From positions 1-36,176 of the forward strand of contig CANLLR010000024.1 of the NCBI GenBank assembly GCA_947491985.1: a stretch of DNA of 36,176 nucleotides, read 5' to 3'. The notes beneath the pieces were generated by a model. That model saw nothing but the letters and a program-made list of their open reading frames with translations, was not told the DNA's origin and searched no databases. This DNA is from Flavobacteriaceae bacterium (GTDB lineage Bacteria > Bacteroidota > Bacteroidia > Flavobacteriales > Flavobacteriaceae). Position numbers and translations under genes: made by a program. Of the stretch, positions 1 through 7,436 are shown piece after piece; position 1 is the stretch's first letter; the number at the start of each line of letters is the position of its first letter.

Positions 1-15
1 TGATATATTTACCAA

Positions 16-549
16 ATGAATTCCGAATTTTATGTTTTAATTGAAAAAAGTACTGCGCATCGAAAATGCCGAGATGATGCTAAAGAGTTTGTATTCGAAC
101 ACCCAAATTACCTCAACGATTTAACTAAAATTGCATTCAACACAAAAGACAAAAACCATCACAAAGCCTGCTGGATTTTGGAGTTGATTTGTGAAGAACA
201 GTTGGAACTTTTCATTCCATATATTGATAACTTCTGTTTATCTTTGGCACATCAGCACTCGGATTCTGCCATTCGTTCGATTTCGAAAATAGGATTGTTT
301 TTGGTTCAACATAAAAAAATACAACTGTCCGAATCTCAAGAAGAAAAATTGATTGAAACGGGTTTGGATTGGCTAATACAAACTGACAAAGCAGCCAACG
401 TAGCCTATACTATGCGCTTTTTATATGTTTTAGGCAAAAAATATTCATGGATAAATGACGAATTGAGAGCACTATTATCCCGTGATTGCAGCCATCAAAG
501 TCCTGGATATCGTTTTGCAGTGAAAGACATTTTGAAACGGTTGAAATAA
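16..549 (+). CDS. conserved hypothetical protein, helical (HEAT-like)
   Basis: A 177-residue protein with no signal peptide or membrane segment. It is made of leucine- and isoleucine-rich amphipathic helices that look like degenerate HEAT/ARM repeats, so a protein-binding scaffold is a reasonable guess, but no catalytic motif is visible. In Flavobacteria a protein of this type commonly sits just after the adenylosuccinate lyase gene purB (recollection, not visible here); the following purK and purE fit a purine-linked neighbourhood. The ATG at 16 is the first in frame. The purK promoter overlaps its last codons. Function is not known; a direct role in purine synthesis should not be inferred from position alone. 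Confidence 0.75.
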   Translation: MNSEFYVLIEKSTAHRKCRDDAKEFVFEHPNYLNDLTKIAFNTKDKNHHKACWILELICEEQLELFIPYIDNFCLSLAHQHSDSAIRSISKIGLFLVQHKKIQLSESQEEKLIETGLDWLIQTDKAANVAYTMRFLYVLGKKYSWINDELRALLSRDCSHQSPGYRFAVKDILKRLK

Positions 550-569
550 TTTTCAAATGTTTATCTTTG
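541..569 (+). promoter_or_regulatory. Bacteroidota-type promoter for purK
   Basis: TTG at 541-543 and TATCTTTG at 562-569 are separated by 18 nt, matching the known Bacteroidota sigma-ABfr consensus (TTG, 17-23 nt, TAnnTTTG). The -33 element lies inside the end of the upstream gene. Transcription would begin near 575, giving purK a leader of about 70 nt that contains a small CACAA/TTGTG hairpin (598-611). Confidence 0.75.
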
Positions 570-647
570 TACACATGTAAAGTTTCACAGAAAACTACAC
601 AATGATTTGTGCTTCTGGATGAGACTACCAAAAAACAACTTAACTGA

Positions 648-1802
648 ATGAACTATTTCTCATCCAACTTTAAATTAGGAATTCTCGGTGGCGGACAATT
701 GGGCAAAATGCTACTGAACGAAACTAGAAAATTCGACATTCAAACTTTAGTGTTAGACCCTAGCGAAGAAGCACCAGCTCGTTTTAGCTGCAACGCTTTT
801 TTCGTAGGAAGTTTGATGGATTTTGAAACGGTATACCAATTTGGCAAAATGGTCGATTTGTTAACCATCGAAATTGAAAATGTTAATCTCGATGCCCTCG
901 TCAAATTGGAAGAAGAAGGTTTGTCTGTGTATCCATCACCAAAAACGTTGCGATTGATTCAAAACAAAGGAAAACAAAAAGATTTTTACGTTCAAAACAA
1001 CATTCCAACGTCTACACATCAGCGATTTTTAGACGTTACCGATTTGAAAAAAGCAATTGAAAAATCAGAATTAGAGTTTCCTTTTGTATGGAAATGTGCC
1101 CAATTTGGTTACGATGGCAATGGTGTAAAAATAGTACGTTCAGGTGTAGATTTAGTTTATTTGCCCGAAGTGGAATGTATTGCTGAAGCTATGGTTCCGT
1201 TTAAAAACGAATTAGCCGTAATTGTAGTTCGCTCGGTTTCAGGAGAAGTAAAAACCTATCCTGTGGTCGAAATGGAATTCCACCCCGAAGCCAACCAAGT
1301 CGAATACGTAATTTGTCCTGCTCGAATTGACAAAAAAGTAGCTGAAAAAGCCACCGAAATCGCATTACAAGTTTCAAAAGCGTTTCATCATATTGGATTA
1401 CTAGCAGTCGAAATGTTTCAAACGGAAAATGACGAAATTCTCGTCAATGAAGTTGCTCCTCGTCCACACAATTCGGGTCATTATTCAATTGAAGGTAGTT
1501 ATACCTCGCAATTTGAAAATCATTTGCGCGCCATTTTAAATCTCCCGTTAGGAAATTGTGATAGTAAAGTAGCTGGAATCATGGTGAACTTGGTTGGTGA
1601 AGAAGGTTTTTCAGGACAAGTAGTTTACGAAAACATAGAGAAAATAATGGCGATTCACGGAGTTACACCACACATTTATGGCAAACGCGAAACACGTCCG
1701 TTTCGAAAAATGGGACACGTAACGATTGTTAATGAAGACATGAAAGCAGCACGAAAAATTGCTGAAGAGGTAAAAAACAGTATTCGAGTAATTTCAATTT
1801 GA
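648..1802 (+). CDS. purK: 5-(carboxyamino)imidazole ribonucleotide synthase PurK
   Basis: ATP-grasp enzyme of de novo purine synthesis. It carboxylates aminoimidazole ribonucleotide with bicarbonate and ATP to give N5-CAIR in the cytoplasm. At 384 residues it has the normal family length. The N-terminal Rossmann-like segment carries GGGQLGKM (residues 14-21), the central part shows the ATP-grasp pattern with FPFVWKCAQFGYDGNGV, and NEVAPRPHNSGH (about 267-278) is the PurK metal- and substrate-binding signature. The next gene is purE, which uses its product, so the two form a functional pair and probably one transcript from the promoter at 541. The ATG at 648 starts directly before the conserved core. 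Confidence 0.96.
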   Translation: MNYFSSNFKLGILGGGQLGKMLLNETRKFDIQTLVLDPSEEAPARFSCNAFFVGSLMDFETVYQFGKMVDLLTIEIENVNLDALVKLEEEGLSVYPSPKTLRLIQNKGKQKDFYVQNNIPTSTHQRFLDVTDLKKAIEKSELEFPFVWKCAQFGYDGNGVKIVRSGVDLVYLPEVECIAEAMVPFKNELAVIVVRSVSGEVKTYPVVEMEFHPEANQVEYVICPARIDKKVAEKATEIALQVSKAFHHIGLLAVEMFQTENDEILVNEVAPRPHNSGHYSIEGSYTSQFENHLRAILNLPLGNCDSKVAGIMVNLVGEEGFSGQVVYENIEKIMAIHGVTPHIYGKRETRPFRKMGHVTIVNEDMKAARKIAEEVKNSIRVISI

Positions 1803-1858
1803 AAATTAGAAAATTGTTCCAAATAACCAAATTAACAAATAACCCAATCAACAATAAA

Positions 1859-2341
1859 ATGAAAGTAGCCATAATAATGGGAAGCATCTCCGACATGCCC
1901 GTGATGCAAGAAGCCATAGACATCTTACAATCGTTCAACATCGAAACCGAAGTCGATATTGTTTCCGCACACCGCACACCCGAAAAACTGTTCGATTTCA
2001 GTAAAAACGCCCACACTCGAGGCATATCAGTAATTATTGCCGGTGCTGGCGGTGCTGCGCATTTACCCGGAATGGTCGCTTCGATGAGTCCACTTCCAGT
2101 AATTGGTGTTCCAGTAAAATCGAGCAATTCGATCGACGGTTGGGATTCGGTTTTGTCCATTTTGCAAATGCCTGGTGGTGTTCCGGTAGCAACCGTAGCT
2201 TTAAATGGCGCAAAAAATGCTGGAATTTTAGCAGCGCAAATCATCGGATCTTCCAATCCAACGGTTTTAAATACCATTATTTCGTATAAAGAAAGTTTAG
2301 CAGCAGCGGTGAATAAAGCGGCAACGGAATTAAAAAAATAA
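1859..2341 (+). CDS. purE: N5-carboxyaminoimidazole ribonucleotide mutase PurE
   Basis: Class I PurE, 160 residues, which converts N5-CAIR to CAIR in purine synthesis. The signature GSISDMP starts at residue 8, SAHRTPE supplies the conserved active-site histidine (H38), and GAGGAAHLPGMVA is the family loop. The reading frame is open back to a TTG at 1799, but the ATG at 1859 begins exactly at the conserved first beta strand (MKVAIIMGS), so the upstream 20 residues are taken as untranslated. The gap to purK is 56 nt with no promoter seen, consistent with an operon. Confidence 0.96.
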   Translation: MKVAIIMGSISDMPVMQEAIDILQSFNIETEVDIVSAHRTPEKLFDFSKNAHTRGISVIIAGAGGAAHLPGMVASMSPLPVIGVPVKSSNSIDGWDSVLSILQMPGGVPVATVALNGAKNAGILAAQIIGSSNPTVLNTIISYKESLAAAVNKAATELKK

Positions 2342-2345
2342 AAAT

Positions 2346-2430
2346 CACACAGAGATACACAAAGTTGGCACAGAGTTACACAAAATACTCTGTGAATTTT
2401 TGTGAAAAAACTCTGTGAAACTCTGTGAAA
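2346..2430. repeat. CACAGAG / CTCTGTG intergenic repeat cluster
   Basis: The gap between purE and the M3 peptidase gene is nearly all repeat. CACAGAG occurs at 2348 and 2369, followed by its complement CTCTGTG at 2388, 2411 and 2421. CACAGAGT (2369-2376) and ACTCTGTG (2387-2394) can form an 8-bp stem with a 10-nt loop. It has no terminator-type T run. Similar short repeats are scattered in Bacteroidota intergenic DNA; function unknown. Confidence 0.7.
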
Positions 2431-2437
2431 TAAAAAA

Positions 2438-4465
2438 ATGAAAATACTCACACAAAAATTCAATACCAAATACGATACGGCACCTTTTTCGCAAATACAA
2501 CTAGTCGATTACCTACCCGCTTTTATCGAAAACATCGCCGCTGCAAAAGCAGAAATCGATACGATAATCAACAATTCCGAAACACCAACATTCGAAAACA
2601 CTATCGAAGCCTTAGATTTTTCAGGAAAAGCTTTAGACCGATTGTCGTCTGTTTTCTTCAATTTGAATTCGGCCGAAACCAGCGAAGAAATGCAAAAAAT
2701 TGCACAAGAAGTTTCGCCTTTGTTGACGGAATTCAGCAACGACATTACGTTGAACGAAGACTTGTTTCAACGCATAAAAACGGTGTACGAACAAAAAGAT
2801 ACCTTGTCGCTTTCAACCGAACAAGCTACTTTGTTGGATAAAAAATTCAAAAGTTTTTCTAGAAATGGCGCGCTATTATCGGACGAAAATAAACTAAAAC
2901 TTCGTGAAATTGACACCGAACTCGCCAAACTAAAATTAACGTTCAGCGAAAATGTACTGGCAGAAACCAACAACTATCAATTACACATCACCAACGAAGC
3001 CGATTTAAAAGGGTTACCCGAAGGTACTATCGAAGCGGCAAAAGCTTTAGCGAAAAGCAAAAACCTTGAGGGTTGGATTTTTACCTTAGACCATCCCAGT
3101 TATTTACCGTTTGTGACGTATGCTGAAAATAGAGCATTGCGAAAAGAAATTACCATTGCAGCAGGGAAAAAAGCCTTTCAAAACAATGAATTTGACAACA
3201 GAGAAATCACGTTAAAGATTGCCAAATTGCGTTTTGAACGCGCTACTTTATTGGGTTATGAAACGCATTCGCACTTTGTTTTGGAAGAACGAATGGCGCA
3301 AAACCCATATAAAGTTAAAGCTTTTTTAAACGATTTATTGATCAAAGCAAAACCAGCAGCCGAAAGAGAGTTTGCGCAATTGACCGCGTTTGCAAAAGCA
3401 TTAGACGGAATTGAACAACTGGAAAAATGGGACGGTTCGTACTATTCCGAAAAATTGAAACAAAAATTATTCAATTTGGACGATGAAACCTTGAAACCTT
3501 ATTTTCAGCTGGAAAATGTTTTAAATGGAGCATTTACCATTGCTAAAAAATTATACGGAATGTCTTTTACTGAAGTTTTTGACATCGACAAATACCATGA
3601 AGAAGTGACTACGTATGAAGTGCGTGACGAATTCGATGAACTCGTAGCCATTTTCTACGCCGATTTTTTTCCACGAAAAGGAAAACGAAATGGCGCTTGG
3701 ATGACAAGTTTCAAATCGCAATACATAAAAGACGGAAAAAACGAACGTCCGCACATTTCGAATGTTTGTAATTTTACAAAACCAACCGAAACCAAACCAT
3801 CTCTTTTAACATTCAACGAAGTAACGACGTTATTCCACGAATTTGGTCACGGACTACACGGCATGTTAGCGAATACCACCTACCCAAGTTTATCGGGAAC
3901 TTCAGTCTATTGGGATTTTGTAGAATTGCCAAGTCAAGTAATGGAAAACTGGTGTTACGAACCCGAAGCTTTGGCTTTGTTTGCCAAACACTACGAAACG
4001 GGTGAAATTATTCCACAAGACTACGTCGAAAAAATCAAAGAAAGCGCAAGTTTCCAAGAAGGTATGGCCACATTACGTCAGTTGAGTTTTGGTTTGTTGG
4101 ATATGGCGTTTCACAGCAACAATCCAACTGCAATTCATGATGTGAAAGCATTCGAGAAAACAGCCTTTGGAGGTACAACTTTATATCCAGATGTTGCTGA
4201 AAACTGCATGAGTGTTTCATTTTCGCACATTTTTGCTGGTGGTTACTCGTCGGGGTATTACAGTTACAAATGGGCCGAAGTGCTCGATGCGGATGCGTTT
4301 GCGTATTTTCAAGAGAACGGCATTTTTAATAAAGAAGTCGCTACCAAATTCAAAGACAACGTACTCTCTAAAGGTGGAACCGAATTGCCGATGGAATTGT
4401 ACAAACGATTTCGCGGTCAAGAACCGAAAGCGGATGCATTATTGAAAAGGGCAGGTTTGGTTTAA
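2438..4465 (+). CDS. M3 family zinc metallopeptidase (oligopeptidase A / peptidyl-dipeptidase Dcp type)
   Basis: A 675-residue cytoplasmic peptidase of the thimet oligopeptidase family, typical length. The zinc site HEFGH is at residues 467-471 within TLFHEFGHGLHGML, and E496 in WDFVELPSQ is the likely third zinc ligand. The all-helical N-terminal half and a C-terminal GGYSSGYYSYKWAEVLDAD block are family hallmarks. Such enzymes degrade short peptides released by larger proteases. There is no signal peptide, so the enzyme is probably cytosolic, unlike exported Dcp-like homologues in some Bacteroidota. Sequence alone does not separate PrlC-like endopeptidase from Dcp-like dipeptidase activity. 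Confidence 0.93.
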   Translation: MKILTQKFNTKYDTAPFSQIQLVDYLPAFIENIAAAKAEIDTIINNSETPTFENTIEALDFSGKALDRLSSVFFNLNSAETSEEMQKIAQEVSPLLTEFSNDITLNEDLFQRIKTVYEQKDTLSLSTEQATLLDKKFKSFSRNGALLSDENKLKLREIDTELAKLKLTFSENVLAETNNYQLHITNEADLKGLPEGTIEAAKALAKSKNLEGWIFTLDHPSYLPFVTYAENRALRKEITIAAGKKAFQNNEFDNREITLKIAKLRFERATLLGYETHSHFVLEERMAQNPYKVKAFLNDLLIKAKPAAEREFAQLTAFAKALDGIEQLEKWDGSYYSEKLKQKLFNLDDETLKPYFQLENVLNGAFTIAKKLYGMSFTEVFDIDKYHEEVTTYEVRDEFDELVAIFYADFFPRKGKRNGAWMTSFKSQYIKDGKNERPHISNVCNFTKPTETKPSLLTFNEVTTLFHEFGHGLHGMLANTTYPSLSGTSVYWDFVELPSQVMENWCYEPEALALFAKHYETGEIIPQDYVEKIKESASFQEGMATLRQLSFGLLDMAFHSNNPTAIHDVKAFEKTAFGGTTLYPDVAENCMSVSFSHIFAGGYSSGYYSYKWAEVLDADAFAYFQENGIFNKEVATKFKDNVLSKGGTELPMELYKRFRGQEPKADALLKRAGLV

Positions 4466-4531
4466 AACGCTTAGGATTGAAAAATAAATTTGATTACTCA
4501 ATAGACTAGCTTTGTTAAAAACACCCAACAG

Positions 4532-4993
4532 TTATTGAAATACAATAGGTTTTTGCGAAATAGGCATCTTAATAATATGGAAAGGTTGGACTGTTACGTT
4601 TATAGCTCCTAAAGAACCTCCTGTTATAACTGTAACAGTAATATTGTTTTGGTTTTCAACTATTTCTGTAACATCAATTGTACGCCCAACACTTGATCTA
4701 ATTTGATCGAAAACCGCTATAATTTGATAAGTATTAAAATCAATAGTTGTTGTTGTAAATGCCTGAGAAATACTATTATAGGTGTCTATTTTCGATAGTA
4801 ATGCATTCCATTCTGACTGATTAGAAATAACATAATTACCCGGAACTATATCCTCTGTACTTAAAGGATTAAAAGGATTTCTTCCAATAAATTCAAAATT
4901 TATATTTTGAAGCATAAGTTCGACTGTATTGTCATTATTTTCACAACCTGAGAATGAAATGATAATGAGAGTCCAAATAGCTATTTTTTTCAT
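4532..4993 (-). CDS. lipoprotein with PrcB C-terminal-like domain
   Basis: A 153-residue predicted lipoprotein. The frame is open further upstream, but the start at 4993 puts a signal peptide (MKKIAIWTLIIISFSGC) right at the N-terminus with lipobox cysteine C17. The mature part has the pattern SNQSEWNALLSKI, then DFNTYQIIAVFDQIRSS, then strands ending in QPFHIIKMP. This resembles the PrcB C-terminal (protease-stability) domain found in many Bacteroidota lipoproteins. The domain assignment is from memory of the pattern and moderately secure; the function in Flavobacteria is not established. It is convergent with the M3 peptidase gene. Confidence 0.75.
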   Translation of the reverse strand: MKKIAIWTLIIISFSGCENNDNTVELMLQNINFEFIGRNPFNPLSTEDIVPGNYVISNQSEWNALLSKIDTYNSISQAFTTTTIDFNTYQIIAVFDQIRSSVGRTIDVTEIVENQNNITVTVITGGSLGAINVTVQPFHIIKMPISQKPIVFQ

Positions 4994-5093
4994 AATTTTA
5001 ATTTTTACAATTTGACGTACTATTAAATTTACAGTTTTTAAAAACACATTTAAAAAAACTAAGAAGTTCAACAATTTTAATAACCAAACCTCT

Positions 5094-5438
5094 TTATTCA
5101 GGCATATTTTGCATTTGCCATGTTTCTAAAACCACAATAAGACTGTCGTTTAGTGCAGGTTTTTTATTTTTAAACGGCATAAATTTACGATGATCTGTCG
5201 GAAGTTTTACTCTTTCAATAACTTCTACAATGTTCTTTTTTACCGCTTCATAACTGTCTAAAGGTTCCTTTCTGCCATCGGGTGGAAAATGACAAGGCGT
5301 ACAACTGTTTTGCAAAATCGGTACGATATCTTTAGCATAAGATACTGTGATTGGCTCTCTATAAATAGTTGCATTGTTGTGACTTTGTAAAAAACACAAG
5401 GCACAAATGACCATTAGTGAAAATAAAATCTTACGCAT
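5094..5438 (-). CDS. exported monohaem cytochrome c-like protein
   Basis: A 114-residue protein with a hydrophobic N-terminal export signal (about residues 1-20) and one haem-attachment motif CTPCH (46-50) set in SYAKDIVPILQNSCTPCHFPPDGR. M87 in RKFMPF is a plausible distal haem ligand. The pattern resembles the single-haem domains found in many Bacteroidota exported proteins, where the haem is attached in the periplasm. Such proteins carry electrons or bind haem; the partner is unknown. It lies 100 nt upstream of the lipoprotein gene on the same strand. Confidence 0.8.
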   Translation of the reverse strand: MRKILFSLMVICALCFLQSHNNATIYREPITVSYAKDIVPILQNSCTPCHFPPDGRKEPLDSYEAVKKNIVEVIERVKLPTDHRKFMPFKNKKPALNDSLIVVLETWQMQNMPE

Positions 5439-5506
5439 GTTGTATCATTTTTAAGTTAAACTTAGTTTGGTAAATATATAAAAAATTTGATTCCGACTAT
5501 GGATAT

Positions 5507-5633
5507 GCGCTAAGGATTACTTCACCATTTTGTTAATCTCCAGTGGAGTTCAGTGAACTACGTTTAAAGCGGAAAGCCTGACCCCGATGTATAAAACAAG
5601 TTGGCAAACGTAGTTTCTATCCATAGGGGGACG
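5507..5633. repeat. structured intergenic element, copy 1
   Basis: This stretch matches 16583-16702 in order: GCGCTAAGGATT, then AGCGGAAAGCCTGACCCCGATG, then AAACAAGTTGGCAAACGTAGTTT and TATCC, and finally GGGGGACG. The left half differs from the other copy and holds CTCCAGTGGAG and AGTTCAGTGAACT, two overlapping hairpins. No ORF covers it. Similar GCGGAAAGCCCGACCCC elements are recalled from other flavobacterial intergenic regions; it could be a non-coding RNA or an unclassified repeat. Orientation unknown. Confidence 0.7.
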
Positions 5634-5640
5634 TCTAAAA

Positions 5641-5666
5641 AAACTTTCATTTATTTTTGAAAGTTT
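5641..5666. promoter_or_regulatory. palindromic operator candidate, site 1 (GbsR/MarR)
   Basis: Perfect inverted repeat AAACTTTCA-N8-TGAAAGTTT upstream of the GbsR-type gene at 5716. Identical arms with identical spacing recur at 6239-6264. The right arm overlaps the -33 TTG (5657-5659) of the promoter below, so binding would block transcription. Binding by the adjacent regulator is inferred. Confidence 0.7.
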
Positions 5667-5687
5667 AAAAACTTTTAGTTATCTTTG
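5657..5687 (+). promoter_or_regulatory. promoter of the GbsR-type regulator
   Basis: TTG at 5657-5659 and TATCTTTG at 5680-5687, 20 nt apart, match the Bacteroidota promoter consensus. The start codon follows 28 nt after the -7 box. The palindrome at 5641-5666 covers the -33 element. Confidence 0.7.
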
Positions 5688-5715
5688 AACTATCAAAAGC
5701 GATAAACCAGACAAA

Positions 5716-6219
5716 ATGGAATTCAAAGAGGCAAAAAATAAGTTCGTTCAAACCTGGGGAGCACTTGGAAGCCAATGGGGCATTAACAAAACGATGGCGC
5801 AAATTCATGCATTGTTGATGGTATCTAACGAGGCGATTTCGATGGAAGAAATTATGGAAGAACTGCAAATTTCTAGAGGCAATGCATCGATGAATTTGCG
5901 TGCTTTGATGGATTGGGGTATCGTGTACAAAGAATACAAAGCGGGCGAACGACGTGAGTTTTTCACGGCCGAAAAAGATTTGGATGAATTGGCGGTGAAA
6001 ATTTCGAAAGAACGCAGCAAACGCGAAATCAAACCGGCTTTGAAAGTGTTGAAAGAGGTTTCATCGATTACTTCTGACCAAACTGTTGAAGAAAAACACT
6101 TTGTAGATCAAACCAAAAAATTGTATGATTTTGTTTTGCAAGCCGACAATATGTTAGACAAAATGACGGAATACAAAGACAATTGGTTGGCGAAATTGAT
6201 GGTGAAAATAATGAAGTAA
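5716..6219 (+). CDS. GbsR/MarR family transcriptional regulator
   Basis: A 167-residue regulator. Residues about 20-80 form a winged helix-turn-helix with the GbsR-type pattern TMAQIHALLMVSNEAISMEEIMEELQISR followed by GNASMNLRALMDWGIV and a basic wing KEYKAGERREFF. A long charged C-terminal helix region (about 90-150) would dimerise. GbsR proteins are repressors; the Bacillus member senses choline. The perfect palindrome over its own promoter and its repeat before the next gene suggest autoregulation and control of the downstream membrane-protein genes (inference). The ligand is unknown. Confidence 0.9.
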   Translation: MEFKEAKNKFVQTWGALGSQWGINKTMAQIHALLMVSNEAISMEEIMEELQISRGNASMNLRALMDWGIVYKEYKAGERREFFTAEKDLDELAVKISKERSKREIKPALKVLKEVSSITSDQTVEEKHFVDQTKKLYDFVLQADNMLDKMTEYKDNWLAKLMVKIMK

Positions 6220-6238
6220 GTTAAAAAAAATTTAATTA

Positions 6239-6264
6239 AAACTTTCATTTTTTTCTGAAAGTTT
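6239..6264. promoter_or_regulatory. palindromic operator candidate, site 2
   Basis: AAACTTTCA-N8-TGAAAGTTT, the same arms and spacing as 5641-5666, placed between the regulator gene and the first small membrane protein gene, 16 nt before its ATG. No good TAnnTTTG box follows, so the site may act on a weaker promoter or by roadblock of read-through. Binding is inferred. Confidence 0.65.
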
Positions 6265-6280
6265 AAAATAATAGATAACT

Positions 6281-6619
6281 ATGAAAACAATAAAACTCAT
6301 AACTCATTTTTCTAATATTCTGTTTGTGATATTATGTTTCATTTTTGCAATTGTTCATTATGACAAAGCATTGATTGGATACTTCTTTCTTGGAATATAC
6401 CAGATAGTTTTAACACTCATAATTACGATTTCCTTTCATGTTCGAAAAAAAAATATAAAATCGAAAATAATTTATTGGTTGATGGTAGCAACCTATTTCA
6501 TTTTAATTCAAAGACTGTTCAATTACTATAACCAAAAAGCATTAGGCTTTATATTGTTTCCTAGTTTAATAGCACTATACAATTGTTACTTAACTGACAT
6601 AAACATAAAAGAGAAATAA
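6281..6619 (+). CDS. small integral membrane protein, unknown
   Basis: A 112-residue, very hydrophobic protein with about four membrane segments (roughly residues 8-26, 32-51, 63-80 and 86-103) and basic loops, including RKKNIKSK. No family recognised. It is the first gene after the second palindrome and is separated from the next small membrane gene by only 3 nt, so the three small genes (6281-7364) look like one translational unit. The context suggests that the set is controlled by the adjacent GbsR-type regulator. Unlike the next two genes, it shows no clear similarity to its neighbours. Confidence 0.7.
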   Translation: MKTIKLITHFSNILFVILCFIFAIVHYDKALIGYFFLGIYQIVLTLIITISFHVRKKNIKSKIIYWLMVATYFILIQRLFNYYNQKALGFILFPSLIALYNCYLTDINIKEK

Positions 6620-6622
6620 ATT

Positions 6623-6967
6623 ATGAACCTCAACATCCTCGCCTACATCATTTACCTAGTCATAACTACCTTCATCATCGTTAAAGTGGGGAAAATTTGT
6701 TACCAAAACGGCAACATTTATGTAGCACAACTGATTCCGTATCACGCCGAATTGTGTCAGAAAACGAATCAAATTTTGTTGGTGGGCTACTATCTTTTAA
6801 ACATTGGCTATTGCGCAATGACGTTAATTTGTTGGGCAAAAATCATTACCCTTCACCAACTTATTGAAGTCATTGCTTATAAATCAGCCATCATCATTGC
6901 CGTGATCGCCATTATGCACTACATGAATATTTTTATTCTTACAAAATACATTCAAAAATTAATTTAA
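6623..6967 (+). CDS. small integral membrane protein, paralogue A
   Basis: A 114-residue membrane protein with an N-terminal membrane segment, a cytoplasmic or periplasmic amphipathic stretch, and two further membrane segments. It aligns over its full length with the next gene product: LAYIIYL with LGYAIYL, YYLLNIGY with FYLLNLGF, LIEVIAYK with LIEKLSYK, and MHYMNIFIL with MLFLNLYFF. The pair therefore arose by tandem duplication. Function is unknown; the position suggests membrane or envelope physiology under GbsR-type control. It starts 3 nt after the preceding stop codon. Confidence 0.75.
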   Translation: MNLNILAYIIYLVITTFIIVKVGKICYQNGNIYVAQLIPYHAELCQKTNQILLVGYYLLNIGYCAMTLICWAKIITLHQLIEVIAYKSAIIIAVIAIMHYMNIFILTKYIQKLI

Positions 6968-6977
6968 ATACTTTATT

Positions 6978-7364
6978 ATGGAAACTACAAAAATTTTACT
7001 CGGTTACGCCATCTACTTACCAATCGCTTTATTTTTAACGTACTACGTTTCTAAAACGCTTTTTAAAAACAGTAAAATATATATGATGGACATCTTTAAA
7101 GGAAGAGAAGAAATCGCCATTGCCACGAACAAACTTTTCGAAACGGGATTTTATTTGCTGAATTTGGGTTTTGCTTTGATGATTTTAGAAATGAATCTGT
7201 ACGACAATAGCTATCAATTGCTAATCGAAAAATTGAGTTATAAAATTGGCGGCTTCTCTATTTATTTGGGAATTATGCTTTTCTTGAACTTGTATTTTTT
7301 CTTCAGAGGAAAACGAAAAGCAAAAGAAACTCACGTTGAAGAACGTATTGTTTTTAAAGCATAA
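6978..7364 (+). CDS. small integral membrane protein, paralogue B
   Basis: A 128-residue membrane protein homologous to the preceding gene product, with three membrane segments (about 6-25, 55-72 and 88-110) and a charged C-terminal tail (residues 111-128) that the paralogue lacks. The shared core motif is (F/Y)YLLN(I/L)G(Y/F). The two products could form a heteromeric membrane complex, but this is only inferred from the duplication and the 10-nt spacing. A strong hairpin (7378-7414) follows the stop codon. Confidence 0.75.
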   Translation: METTKILLGYAIYLPIALFLTYYVSKTLFKNSKIYMMDIFKGREEIAIATNKLFETGFYLLNLGFALMILEMNLYDNSYQLLIEKLSYKIGGFSIYLGIMLFLNLYFFFRGKRKAKETHVEERIVFKA

Positions 7365-7377
7365 GTACTTTTAGCTT

Positions 7378-7414
7378 CGAATTCACGAACTACTTTGGTA
7401 TCTTCGTGAATTCG
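7378..7414. repeat. 12-bp inverted repeat (hairpin) after the membrane-protein genes
   Basis: CGAATTCACGAA (7378-7389) and TTCGTGAATTCG (7403-7414) are perfect complements around a 13-nt loop. There is no T tract on either side, so it is not a classical intrinsic terminator, though it could stabilise the mRNA 3' end. Resembles common flavobacterial intergenic repeats. Confidence 0.7.
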
Positions 7415-7436
7415 CAATAAAACCAACACCCAATTC

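Noticed and set aside
1729..2469. 246-codon open frame opposite purE
   Set aside because: Antisense shadow of purE and its flanks; composition follows the coding strand of the known gene.
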